Source of the DNA: a virus
Length of the DNA: 64,000 nucleotides
IMG/VR virus record: IMGVR_UViG_3300021962_000097
Span: 1 to 64,000 of that record
Strand: one strand, 5' to 3'
Below are positions 40,039 to 51,600 of the stretch, piece after piece (position 1 is the first letter of the stretch; every line of letters starts with the position of its first letter). Under the pieces are notes generated by a model. That model ran no database searches, was not told where the DNA came from, and saw only the letters and a list, made by a program, of their open reading frames with translations. A program made the position numbers and the translations under genes.

Positions 40039-43000
40039 ATGAAATTCATTCGTAGACAAAACCTTAATACTCAAAATGCTCTTGATAAGAAAGTTTTAAT
40101 AAAACCTAACGGTGATATTGAATTTAATCCAACATCATCAGTAACTGTCAACGGAGAATTTATCACTGTAGGTACACAGGTTGCAGGACCTGAAGTTACG
40201 AATGTAATGTATGTTACCTTAGACGGTAATGATGATAACGATGGTAAGGGCGAAGGCCCTAAACAAGCTAAACGAACTATTAAATCAGCATGTGAAGCAG
40301 CTCAAGAAGGCACTACTATCTTTGTTAGAAGCGGAGAATACTACGAAGATAATCCTATTAGAGTTCCGCCAAAAGTAAGTATCATCGGAGATAATCTACG
40401 CAGAACAATTCTAAAACCATTAAATGGTACAACAAAATGGAATATAGCATTTGTTGAAAGAACTGATGGTGTTGTTACTGTTACTACAGATGTTGAACAC
40501 GACTTAAATGTGAAAGACAGAGTAAGAATAATATCATCTGAAGCCGGAATTGATGACGAGTGTGCAAACGTAGAAACTATTCCAGACTCTATGTCGTTCA
40601 CCTATATTGACTACGGAGATAATATTGCCTATGCAGCAGCCACAGGCACTGTAGAAAGAGGAACAGACTTCCTATTAGTCAACAGTCAAAATTATATTGC
40701 ACAACTGGTATTCAAAGCTATACCTGCACCTGCCTATTGCGTTAATATTGATAATGATGCTGTTGTTGACACCTCTCCCTACATTCAAAACTGTTCTAAT
40801 ATTAATGGTCCCTGGATGAACAACGGCGAAGAATGGTTTCCATTTATCACAGAACAAAGAAACACCGCAGGTAGAATGGTAACTGGCCCTCGTCCATTAT
40901 TAGACGACGAAATTGATCCGTTGTATCTAGATGTCTATGGTATTAATCAACGTGGTGCGGGTGGCGGCATGTTAATTGACGGTGACAGGTATAGTTCAGT
41001 TTCACCTATTAAGTCAATGGTAGCCGATGCATTTACACAAGTTGCACAAGGTGCTATAGGATTTCATATTACTAATTTTGGATACATGCAGTTGGTATCT
41101 TGCTTTAATGTGTTCTGTCATATTGCTTATTATACAACCAAGGGCGGATATCTAAGTATATCAAACTCGGTATGTGACTTTGGTAACTACGGATTTGTAG
41201 CTGATGGTTATTATAAAATTCCATACGATAGTGGAATTGTTTTATCTGACTATTATTCGTATGTTGCGTCGGTGACTATTAATAGCCCTGGTAGTCATTA
41301 TACCATAGCTCCTATAGTCACTTTTGATCCTCCTACAATACTAGGAGGCTCACAAGCTCAAGGTACAGCAATCATAGATACATCAACTGGATTATTAGTT
41401 GCGATCAGTGTTGATGATCCAGGAGCAGGTTATGATTTTCAACCTAATATTACACTAACTGGTGGAGGTGTAGATCCCTTACTAGTACAAGGTAGTGCTA
41501 CTGCTAATTTGTATAAAAATGAAACAATCACGGTCAGTAATCTAAGTAACAAGCCTCAAGTAGGTAGTATCATATTTTTAGAAAATGATCCAACTAGTTA
41601 CTATGTTACAGACACGGAAAATACAAACCAAGTTTTTACTTATAATGAAATAAAATGCCGACGCGATGTTGAACTTATTTTAGATGCAGTCTTAACTGAT
41701 ATGACGTTTGGTTCAAACTATGCTAGTACTGCTGCTGGATTATCATATTTAAGATCCTATTCGGCCAAGGTTACTAGTCTACAAAAATCACAGACAATAG
41801 CAGGTCTAAACGAAGCAAGGGATCTCGCAATAGCGCTGACTGTAAATCTTACAGCTCAAACAGCCATAACTAATAATTTTGCCATCGTAACTGATATTAT
41901 CGATAATGGATTAATAAGTGTACCGTCAATAAGTATTCCTAACGCTATAACTAGAGAAGATGGCTATTCACAAGCTAAAGATATACTCATAGCCAACAAG
42001 TTATTCATACAAGACGAAATTACTGCCTGGATTGCCTATAACTATAATGTATTAGACTACGACAGCATAACATGTTCACGCGATGTAGGATTAATTGTTG
42101 ATGCATTGTGTTATGATTTAATGTTTGGATCTAATTTTAGGACTATAACAGCCGCACGTAGCTACTATAGAGCAGGCGCCGCAGTAGTTACACAACAACA
42201 AAAAGCAGCTACACTGGCAGCGTTTCGTTATTTAAAAACAATAGTAGCTGCAAAAATTACTGATAATGCAACTGCTAAAGCCAGTGTAGAAAATAACATG
42301 GATATTATTATTAATGTTCTTGAAAACGGGTTAGACGAAATTGGCGGGCTAATTAGACCAGATCCAACGGGATATAGTGTTAATTACAAACTTGCAAGAA
42401 ATTTAATTGAGGATAATAGAGACTTTATTAAAGCAGAAGTTAGCGCTTATCTTAATATTAATTGGACAGCAATATGGACAGCACTAGGTGCAACCGGTCA
42501 AGAAAAATGTCAACGAGATATTGGATACATTTTAGATGCACTATATTATGATCTTACCTATGGCGGCAATTTAGAAACTACTATTGCTGGTAACGCATAT
42601 TATTCGTTTGCTGTACTGCAAATTGATCCTAGTGAAAAAGCAGCAACTTTAGATGCCTATGGTTACATGAAAACAATCATAGGAGAAATTGCTCAAAATA
42701 ATGACATTATTCAGCTACAAGGAACTGTACTACAAGTTACTGGGCTGCCTGGATCGCTGGCTGCGGCTAATGATGCAAAAGACTTAATTCAAAATGTAAT
42801 AGATATTATAGACACAGGTACTTATACTGAGGTAGAGCCGAGTATAACATGGGTAAGTGCTGCATTACAAGAAGAAAATACAGCACTTCAATATGCAAGA
42901 AGTTCTATACAAGATTCTGTAATCAAATATATTAACGCTAACAATTTTATCTACGATGTAAACACTTGTCGTAGAGATATTGATTATATCATCGATGCAA

Positions 43001-45549
43001 TGGCCTATGACCTTGCCTACGGCGGCAACACAAAAACCGTTGATGCTGCTGCTGCATATCTTGAAGGCAGTGTTATTATAGGACAAGTAGAAGAAACTCT
43101 AGCAGCTTATACATATTGGAAAACTATAGTCGGCAACATTGTAAGAAATATTTCAATTACACCGACTCCTGGAAATAATACCAGCCAAGACACTAGTATT
43201 CCAAAAGGTTCTCCGGTCCCAGTTAGCGGTCCTGCTACTTATGCACAGGAGCTATTACAAATTGTCATAGATGTAGTTGATCATGGCACAGGATATCTTC
43301 CGGATCCAGCTACTATGCCTGACTACACATTAGGCGATGGTGCATTAGCTGTTATCAGAACAGATATACTAAGCAATGTATCAGATATACAAGATAGTGT
43401 TATCGATTATTTGAACAATTCTTATGGCGGAACTGTCGACATAAAAGTTTTCCCCCAAATTATCAGTATTGCAGCAAATACTACAGCAAGATTTCATAAT
43501 GTTTCAACTGTTAGTACTGGTGGCACCGCACTAGAATACGTAGGCGCAGGAGTAACTTACAACGCATTGCCATTTTTTGGTGGAGAACCAGTGCCTGCCA
43601 ACGAACGTGTAGAGATTAATAACGGTAAATGTTTTACAGTTACAAATGATCAGGTGGGTAATTTCCGTGTTGGTTCGATATTTAATGTAAACGCATTAAC
43701 TGGTGAAGTTACTATCGATGCTGAAAATATCGCTCTAAACGGCATTGCTAGCATTGGTCCCTTTAAAAGAAACGGTATACCTGTTGGTGTAATACTGAGA
43801 GAAATTAGCGATAGTCCTTTATTAATTAACAGTCAAGGAACGCAAGCCCACGATACTGTTCCAACGCAGTATGCAGTTAGCACCTATGTAGAAACAAATT
43901 ATCTTAATAAAGTTACGCTTAATGCTGAGACTGTGGCCAGTAACTCTATTACATTTAATGGAAGTATTGCAGTCAATGGCGGTACAATAAGCACAACTTA
44001 TAGTAATTTTACTTTAGTCAATTCTGGCGCAACAACTGTTAATTTTGCCGGTGAAGCAACAACTATTAATATCGGTGACGCTACTGGTACAGTATATATC
44101 AATGGTGATTTACAAATTAAAGGTGGAGATTTAACCACCAATCAAACAACATTTAATCTTTTAGATACTACTGCTACTACTATAAATTTTGGTGGCGATG
44201 CTACGACTATCAGTATTGGTAAAGACAGTGGCACGACCACAGTTAATAACAATTTTAAAGTTAATATAAATTCAACTTTAGGTGATGATACTACTGCACA
44301 AAACACGTTGAATGGCAAACTTACAAGTAACCTTCCAGATAATACTGGATCAGCTGTTGAATTTAAAGAAAGTACAAATAGTTACTTGAAGTTTGATACT
44401 TCAAACAGTCTCGAGCTTACTACTTTTGGACCAACACCATTAGTTGCATTTAAAAATTCTACAGATGCTAGCAGTACTACAACTGCATCTACAACATTTG
44501 ACGGTGGTGTTGGTATTGCTAAAAAATTATATGTTGGTACAAATTTAACAGTCAATGGAAGTGTTGCTTTAGGTGACGACAGAACAGCAGATATTCATAC
44601 GATAGATGGTACACTTTCAGTTAATATTCCTGACAATACAGCTATAGCATTTCAAGTAAAAGAAAATACACAAACTTATATTACGGCAGTTACTACCAAC
44701 GGCAGTGAGAGTGTAACAATTGAGTCAACTCCGCTACTACTAGTTAATAACTCTACCGATAACACGTTAGGCACAAATAACAGTGGAGCACTACAAGTTG
44801 CCGGTGGCGTAGGTATTACTAAAAACTTAACTGTTGGAAATGATTTAAGAGTAACTGGTAATACAGTAATGACTGGTGATTTAGAAGTTCGTGGCGGCGA
44901 CGTAACTACTAACCAAACAACATTCAATTTATTAAACACTACTGCTACTACAGTTAATGCTTTTGGTGATGCTACTACAATTACCATAGGTGCAAGTGGT
45001 GCTAATACATTCACACTAAATCATGGAACGCTAGTTGGAAGTCAAACGACACAAAATGTATTCAATACAGTGGCAACTACTGTTAATGCATTTGGCGCAA
45101 GTACTACTACTTCTATCGGCTCTGCAATCAGCGGTACTACTACAATCAACTATGATGCCAATATTAAACATGACTTAACAGTTGATGGTGATCTGCAGGT
45201 TAAAGGCGGCGATTTAACCACTAATCAAACAACATTTAATTTATTAAACACTACTGCTACTACATTAAACATAGGCGGTGATGCTACCACCGTCAATCTT
45301 GGCAAGAGTACAGGAACGGTAAATATTGGTGCGTTAACATTAGTCACTGATTTAGAAGTGCAGTATGGTGGTACAGGTGCAGGCACATTTACAACAAATG
45401 GTGTAATTTACGGAAACAGTACAAGTGCTCTACAAGTCACTGCCGCTAGTAATCCAGGAAGCAATGCAACTACAAGTTATGGAATTTTAACCACAGACGG
45501 AACGAATGTTCCTGTCTGGACAGATGTGATAGATGGCGGTACTTATTAA
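40039..45549 (+). CDS. Long tail fibre / adhesin protein with beta-helix and four helical repeat modules (1836 aa)
   Basis: I chose ATG 40039 (MKFIRRQNLNTQNALDKKVL), since the frame upstream to a TTG at 40009 lies inside the previous gene. Domain order: a short N-terminal anchor; a pectate-lyase-type beta-helix entry (VTLDGNDDNDGKGEGPKQAK near 57-76, then VPPKVSIIGDNLRRT) running to about 400; GSHY/GAGY beta modules; four copies of a CRRD-x(3)-I-x-DA-x(2)-YDL-type helical module (Cys near residues 540, 679, 824 and 977); and a C-terminal shaft with 'GGDLTTNQTTFNLL' beta repeats ending in a short knob. This fits a long, flexible receptor-binding appendage. No clear ribosome site is seen; translation probably continues from the preceding gene (2-nt gap). 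Confidence 0.85.
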   Translation: MKFIRRQNLNTQNALDKKVLIKPNGDIEFNPTSSVTVNGEFITVGTQVAGPEVTNVMYVTLDGNDDNDGKGEGPKQAKRTIKSACEAAQEGTTIFVRSGEYYEDNPIRVPPKVSIIGDNLRRTILKPLNGTTKWNIAFVERTDGVVTVTTDVEHDLNVKDRVRIISSEAGIDDECANVETIPDSMSFTYIDYGDNIAYAAATGTVERGTDFLLVNSQNYIAQLVFKAIPAPAYCVNIDNDAVVDTSPYIQNCSNINGPWMNNGEEWFPFITEQRNTAGRMVTGPRPLLDDEIDPLYLDVYGINQRGAGGGMLIDGDRYSSVSPIKSMVADAFTQVAQGAIGFHITNFGYMQLVSCFNVFCHIAYYTTKGGYLSISNSVCDFGNYGFVADGYYKIPYDSGIVLSDYYSYVASVTINSPGSHYTIAPIVTFDPPTILGGSQAQGTAIIDTSTGLLVAISVDDPGAGYDFQPNITLTGGGVDPLLVQGSATANLYKNETITVSNLSNKPQVGSIIFLENDPTSYYVTDTENTNQVFTYNEIKCRRDVELILDAVLTDMTFGSNYASTAAGLSYLRSYSAKVTSLQKSQTIAGLNEARDLAIALTVNLTAQTAITNNFAIVTDIIDNGLISVPSISIPNAITREDGYSQAKDILIANKLFIQDEITAWIAYNYNVLDYDSITCSRDVGLIVDALCYDLMFGSNFRTITAARSYYRAGAAVVTQQQKAATLAAFRYLKTIVAAKITDNATAKASVENNMDIIINVLENGLDEIGGLIRPDPTGYSVNYKLARNLIEDNRDFIKAEVSAYLNINWTAIWTALGATGQEKCQRDIGYILDALYYDLTYGGNLETTIAGNAYYSFAVLQIDPSEKAATLDAYGYMKTIIGEIAQNNDIIQLQGTVLQVTGLPGSLAAANDAKDLIQNVIDIIDTGTYTEVEPSITWVSAALQEENTALQYARSSIQDSVIKYINANNFIYDVNTCRRDIDYIIDAMAYDLAYGGNTKTVDAAAAYLEGSVIIGQVEETLAAYTYWKTIVGNIVRNISITPTPGNNTSQDTSIPKGSPVPVSGPATYAQELLQIVIDVVDHGTGYLPDPATMPDYTLGDGALAVIRTDILSNVSDIQDSVIDYLNNSYGGTVDIKVFPQIISIAANTTARFHNVSTVSTGGTALEYVGAGVTYNALPFFGGEPVPANERVEINNGKCFTVTNDQVGNFRVGSIFNVNALTGEVTIDAENIALNGIASIGPFKRNGIPVGVILREISDSPLLINSQGTQAHDTVPTQYAVSTYVETNYLNKVTLNAETVASNSITFNGSIAVNGGTISTTYSNFTLVNSGATTVNFAGEATTINIGDATGTVYINGDLQIKGGDLTTNQTTFNLLDTTATTINFGGDATTISIGKDSGTTTVNNNFKVNINSTLGDDTTAQNTLNGKLTSNLPDNTGSAVEFKESTNSYLKFDTSNSLELTTFGPTPLVAFKNSTDASSTTTASTTFDGGVGIAKKLYVGTNLTVNGSVALGDDRTADIHTIDGTLSVNIPDNTAIAFQVKENTQTYITAVTTNGSESVTIESTPLLLVNNSTDNTLGTNNSGALQVAGGVGITKNLTVGNDLRVTGNTVMTGDLEVRGGDVTTNQTTFNLLNTTATTVNAFGDATTITIGASGANTFTLNHGTLVGSQTTQNVFNTVATTVNAFGASTTTSIGSAISGTTTINYDANIKHDLTVDGDLQVKGGDLTTNQTTFNLLNTTATTLNIGGDATTVNLGKSTGTVNIGALTLVTDLEVQYGGTGAGTFTTNGVIYGNSTSALQVTAASNPGSNATTSYGILTTDGTNVPVWTDVIDGGTY
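41656..43430 (+). repeat. Four diverged copies of a 139-153-residue helical module
   Basis: Units begin with Cys codons at 41656, 42073, 42508 and 42967 (spacings 417, 435 and 459 nt). Each opens with C-x-R-D-[VI]-x-x-I-x-DA and then [YT]D[LM]-x-[FY]-G-[SG]-N, later followed by A-Y-x-Y-x-K-[TS]-I. The copies are diverged in DNA, so this is an old internal duplication. Confidence 0.85.
44104..45275 (+). repeat. Three dispersed copies of an approximately 85-nt shaft repeat
   Basis: Copies begin with GGTGAT at 44104, 44875 and 45187, encode GDL-x-[IV]-[KR]-GGD-[LV]-TTNQTTFNLL, and run through ACTGCTACTAC. They are nearly identical at the DNA level over parts. They could serve as recombination sites that shorten or lengthen the fibre shaft. 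Confidence 0.75.
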
Positions 45550-45550
45550 C

Positions 45551-45593
45551 GGGTGACGAAAGTGTTAGCCCGGGGCGACGAAAGTCTTGACCC
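45551..45593 (+). repeat. Tandem pair of GAAA-loop hairpins between two fibre genes
   Basis: Two adjacent 21-22-nt units (45551-45571 and 45572-45593) share the core GACGAAAGT. Each can fold with an outer GGG/CCC stem (45551-45553 with 45569-45571; 45572-45574 with 45591-45593), a GAAA loop closed by AC/GT or GAC/GTC, and internal mismatches. They fill nearly the whole gap between the stop at 45549 and the next gene's AGGAAG ribosome site. There is no T run, so this is not a terminator. Confidence 0.6.
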
Positions 45594-45613
45594 AACCTAG
45601 ATAGGAAGAAGAG

Positions 45614-48600
45614 ATGGCGACAAAAATTAAGCATAAACGTTCCAGCGTACCTGGAAATAATCCAACCTCTGGACAGATTGACCAAGCAGAATTTGCGTTT
45701 AACACAGCAGACGGATCAATTTTTATCAAGAATGATGCAAACGACATCATTGAAATAACAGCAAATTTATACAAGAAAAATACCAGTATTGCACTAACTG
45801 ATACAGGAGTTGATGGAACCATCACTATGAAAGCTGATGGTGTGCAAACTATTCAATCTACTTCTACATTAACCAGCATTGGACAAGATGTTAGTATTGA
45901 AGATGCAAAAGAATTACGACTAAAAGAACTAGCATCTAACGGATCAAATTATGCAGCTTTTAAAGCTCCTGATAATTTAGCCAGCAGTTATACATTTACC
46001 TTGCCTACTACTAACGGCAATTTAGGTCAGTTAATGGCCACTGATGGAAATGGACAATTATTTTTTACTGATTCAGATACATTTGGTGGTAACAGAGTTT
46101 ATGTTTCGGCCAGTAAGGGCAATGACCTTAATGACGGTATTACTGCCCCAGTTTTGACCATTAAACGTGCTCTACAAATTGCCAGCGGATTAGTTTATAC
46201 TTCGGGCAGTCTCGTTAACGGACAAAAAGTTAATGTTGTTGTAGCAGCCGGAGACTATACAGAACAAAACCCTTTGATTATTCCAGATAACGTGACAGTA
46301 AAAGGAGATAGTCTTCGCTCGGTTGTAATACGTCCTGCTAATGCCAATCAAGACATGCTGCGTGTACGTAACGGGTGTTACTTTGGCGAATTTACATTTA
46401 GAGATGGTCTAAGTGGCGGTGTTCCTAGTTATACTTTCAACTATGCAGTTGCGTTTGATGACCCATTAGATGTAACTGCTTCTAGAACTGGCTATACATA
46501 TTTGCCTTCTACTAAACCAAAAATTACACAATCACCATACGTACAGAACTGTTCTATAATCAGTTTCTTAGGAGGAAACGGTGTACTAGTGGACGGCAGT
46601 AAGGTCGTAACACCTAACACTCCTACCAATCAAATTGAAGCTGAAAATCCAGTATTACTTGCACCGCCCGAGCAAGGTAAGAGTATGGTGGCTAACGCAT
46701 TCACCATGTTGTCATTTGGTGGTACAGGATGGCGATTGATCAACGATGCTTATGCACAGATTGTATCATGCTTCCAAATTTTCATGTTAAATGGTGTTTA
46801 TACACAAAGTGGAGGCTACTGTTCTATCACCAACTCCGCTACTAACTTTGGTTTATACGCACTTAGAGCCAGCGGTTATAGCAGTAGTGCATTTGAATTT
46901 GACAGAGGCTATATAGGTACAACTGGAACTATTGGTAGTACTCAAACAATTACTGCATTCGGGTGGACTAGAGTTGACGGACCAGTTAACGAATTTGTAG
47001 TTAGAGTTCGTGACGAATTAACCAATGCTGATTTAACCAGCACTTACAAAACATCACTGCCAGGATACTTATCTACAAGTTTTAATGCTGCCACAGATGT
47101 AAACACCGTAACTAACGTATTCACTATTACCAGTCACGGATTTCTAAACGGAGATGCTGTTGTATATGATTCAAATGGTGGTACTGATATATCTCCTTTG
47201 TTTAGCGGAGAGCAATTTTACATTGGTTTCTTAACTGGCAATACATTTAAACTTTTTTATGATGATAGTCTTACAAGAGAAGTTGATATTATCAGTGTTG
47301 GTAGTGGAACTCAATACTTCAACAAACAAGATTATGAGATGTATGTTGAAGAAGTTATCGAAACACATAATCAATTTCAAACTCTTACACTAGATGCTGG
47401 TAGTCCGTCTGGATATACTTTTAACATAGGTGATGTGATTCTAGGCACAACTGGCGGCAATCCTAACAACGCCTACGTCTATAGTTATGACAGCATGACT
47501 AAAGAGTTAGTAGTGTGCGTCAACAAGGTAACTATTGGTCTTACTGAAACTAGAAATAATTTTACAACAGCCAGTCAAATAACCAGTGTAGACGGCGTAG
47601 CCGCTAGTTATTTTATGACATCTGGAGTTGCATCAAAATCAGATTTATACGGTGCAACATTTAAAATTAAGCCTTCAATCATAGGAGGTGCTTATACTAA
47701 TCTTGTCACCCTTCCTGGAAAACAAATTTGGTTCCACAGACCAAGTATTACTAACTCATCTGGACACACTTGGGAATATGCAGGTAGCGGCACTGACTAT
47801 AATGCCTTACCACAAAACGGCGGCAAAGGCGATCCGTTCTATGAACAAGTAGGACAAAATTTAGGAAAAGTTTATACATCTGGAACTAACGAACTCGGTG
47901 ACTTTAAAGTTGGTAACTTTATTACTGCCTTTAACAGAACAGGTAACGTTACATTTACTAATAAAATCACAGTTGATACACTAGACGTTTTGAGACTAGG
48001 TGTAGGTGGAGTAACAGTTGAAACTATCAGTACTGACGTTGAACTAGGCGGCAACGAAACCGGAGGACCAAAAGATACAAGAATTAGTACTCAGCTGGCA
48101 ATTTACAGTTATAATCAAATTCATCTTGGCAACGTTATTGACAAAAACGTCAGTACTAATGCAGTGCCCGGCTCGCTGGTACAGTTAAATTCTAATGGTC
48201 AAATTAACAGCGATCTTATACCAACATCAAGAAGTTTTAGCAGTTTTAGTTCTGCTGGTCTAAACAGTAGATTAAGTATTACAGATAATATACCAGCAGG
48301 CGATGTGCTAGGCGGAGATATTGCCGTAGAAGCATTTTACCAACAAGAACTTGTATTAGATAATCCAATAACAGCAGCAGTAGGAACGCCTGTTATTCAG
48401 ACTACAGGTAACACTGCTACAACATCTATCACTTCAACTAGTAACTCATTTACTGTTACTCATACTGGAACGTTAGTAAACGGTACTTATGTATTGATAG
48501 AAGGTGTAACACCCTCTGCTTATAACGGCGTATGGTTAATTAATAGAGCTAGCTCAGGTACATTTACTGTTTTTACTAATATCAATCCTGGAACTGCTAC

Positions 48601-51600
48601 AGTACAAGGTACAATTTATTATGGTGGTGCAAGCGGTAGACTAAAAGGGGCTTATACGGCTGCTACTAATGTTATTGTTGGCAGTGTGTTTAGCAATTTT
48701 AATACAGCTTTTGTTTCTGGAGCTAGCAATTTAATTATTGGCACCGATAGGACTCCTAGTGATACCAACACTGCTGTAACAATCAGCAGTGCTGCCGCAG
48801 CTACAACTGCAAGTTTAAATTATTTTTTAAATATTGCAACTTACTCACAATATTTTGTATTAGAAAATTCAGCGACACCAACATTTACCAATGGTAGTAT
48901 CAGCAAGGCTTTTAGGTATAGCAATGTTGGTTACATTACAACCGGTGCTGCACATAATTTTTCTACTGGTAATGAAACAAAAATTGATGCAGGCACTGAT
49001 GCTTTTGACGGCTCTGGTTATGTCACCGTTATTAGCTCAACAGAATTCAGCTACTCTAATACTGGAACTAGCACCACTGCCAGTGCTACTACAACAGCAA
49101 CAGCTACTCTAGTAGGTGTCACAGGTACTAGTACAACAGGCAGTGTGGCAGCAGCTAGTTTAACTGGAACAATTACCTTGGGTGATTATGTATTTGGTGC
49201 CACATTACCTTACGGAGCCAAAGTAACGGCAGTTGATATGGCTGTTGATCCAAGAACATTTACTATATCATGGCCTTCAACAGCCACCGTTACCGGTACT
49301 AGTACTGCAACTCTGACATTTATTACTCCGGCTGTTGAGACAGGAACAGTTCGTTCAGTATTAACAGCCAGTGATAACCAAGCTCAAGCAGAATTTGTTG
49401 AGTTAAGATCAGGAGTATTAACCAGTGTTAATAATTTATCTGGACTAACTGGAGGGAGTAGTTATGTAGCAGGTACATATTCTCGTGTACCGTTAATTAA
49501 TCAAACAGTGGCGACTACTAGTATCAGCAGTACTGCTACGGTGGCAACCATCACTCACGGTACAACAGTTATTGGTACTTTTGTCACAGGATCTACAGTG
49601 GTAATTGCAGGTACTACGGCCTCAAGCGGAAGCGCAGATCAATATAACGGCACATGGACAGTAACCAGCGGATCAAGTGGTTCATTTACTATAACTGGTA
49701 CATTTACCAACGGTGCAACAGCCAGCGTTCAAGGCACAATAGCCAGTGGTGTAGGAGAATGTGCCCTAGCAGATATAACTGTATCTGGTGCTGGTGCTGT
49801 TACTAATGTTGACTTAGTTTTTGGCGGTGCAAATTATGCGGTCGGCAGTACATTAACTACAAGTAATACATATCTTGGTGGCGCTGGCAGCGGGTTTAAA
49901 ATAACTACTAGCGCAATAGAAAAAAGAGCCTATGTAAAATTAACTGGCGGCCAACAATTTATTGCAACAGCAGGGGCACCAGACTTTGTAGAAGAAAATG
50001 CCAGCGGAGTTTTAACTGCTACAGCAACAGCTACAGTGGTTGCAACATTTGATGCTCAATCAACAGGCGTTGGTGGCGGTGTTGACACTGTACTCAATAG
50101 AATTACCACATTAGCCGCTCATGGATTTACTACAGGTGATCCGGTTATATACGATCCGGGAGTTGACCCTGCCATAGGAGGATTAACCAGTGGAGAAGTC
50201 TATTACGTTAAAGTTATTACTGGTACAACAATAGAACTGTACCCAAGTTATGGTATAAGCACTATCATAGTTTTAACTACAAGTACAGGTGCAGGCCATA
50301 CGTTGACAAGAAAAACAGTTGACATTGTTAATAACACAATAACTTTCCCTGCACACGGTTTTAATACTGGAGATGCATTCCGTATAAACGGTGCTGATTT
50401 ACCTTTCTTTAGTGGTGTTCAAGTAACTTCTGGTGCTCACTATTTTGTTGGATCAATTACAACAAACAGTTTTAGTGTACACGAATTAAGAAGCGATGCA
50501 CTAGACAGTGTCAGTGGAGTAACTATTAATCCAGTTAATATTACTGCCATAGGATCTGGCACAATCACTATTACTAAAAACAATATTAAAATTACAGCAG
50601 TAGTTAATACTAGTAGCAATCTAAGCGATAATTGGAATAGTTTAACTACCAGTACTATTGATGCCAGCAGTATTATCAGCGGAATAATTTCGACTACTAG
50701 ACTAGCAACTGGAACTGCCAATAGCAGTACGTTTTTGAGAGGCGATAGCGTATGGAGTACTGTGGTACAAAGTGCAACACTAGCAGGCGGATCAGCACTG
50801 ACATTAAGTGGTACTGGTGTAGGACCGTATACCGGCGCTTTAACTTTTGATGTCACTAAAGCAGATAAAACTGGAGGTAGCGGAGGATATTCAACTACTG
50901 GTGTAGCCAGTTTTAACACAACTCAATTCTCAGTTGGTACAGGCGATACATTATCAGCTGGCCAGGTGTTAATTAAATCGGGTGTTATTGATGCAGGTAC
51001 ACTTGACACTTATGATTCAAGTTATTTCTTAAATCCCAGCAACTTGACCAGTGCTGTGCCAGTGAACAAAGGCGGAACTAATTTAACTTCATATGCCACA
51101 GGCGATACAATCTATGCCAGCGGTACAACGACATTAAACACTTTGAATATTGGTGTAGCAGACAGTGTTATGACCAGCACAGGCTCAGCACCACAGTGGA
51201 GCCAAGGATTGGCACTGGCTAAGAATTTAAGTACCAGCGCAGCAGACATTACTACAGCTAGCACCAGTGCAGCCACTGTGTTTAATACTAATTCTACAGC
51301 AATAAAATTAGGCGGTGCTGCCAACAACGTCTACGTTGGATCGAGCACAGCAAGCCAATCACTAAGCTCAAATGTAAAAAGTTATACAACTGCCGGGTCC
51401 GCTAGTACAACTGTAACGGTGAATGTTGGATTAACAGCATCAATTAGCACAGTGGAACGAGCTACAAATACAGCTACAATAACTACTGGTAGCAATCATG
51501 GATTGACAACAAATGATGTAGTCACGGTTGTGTGTACCAGTGACAGTTCATTCAGTGCTGTTGCAGTGTCAGTAACTGTTACAGGATTAACTACTTTTAC

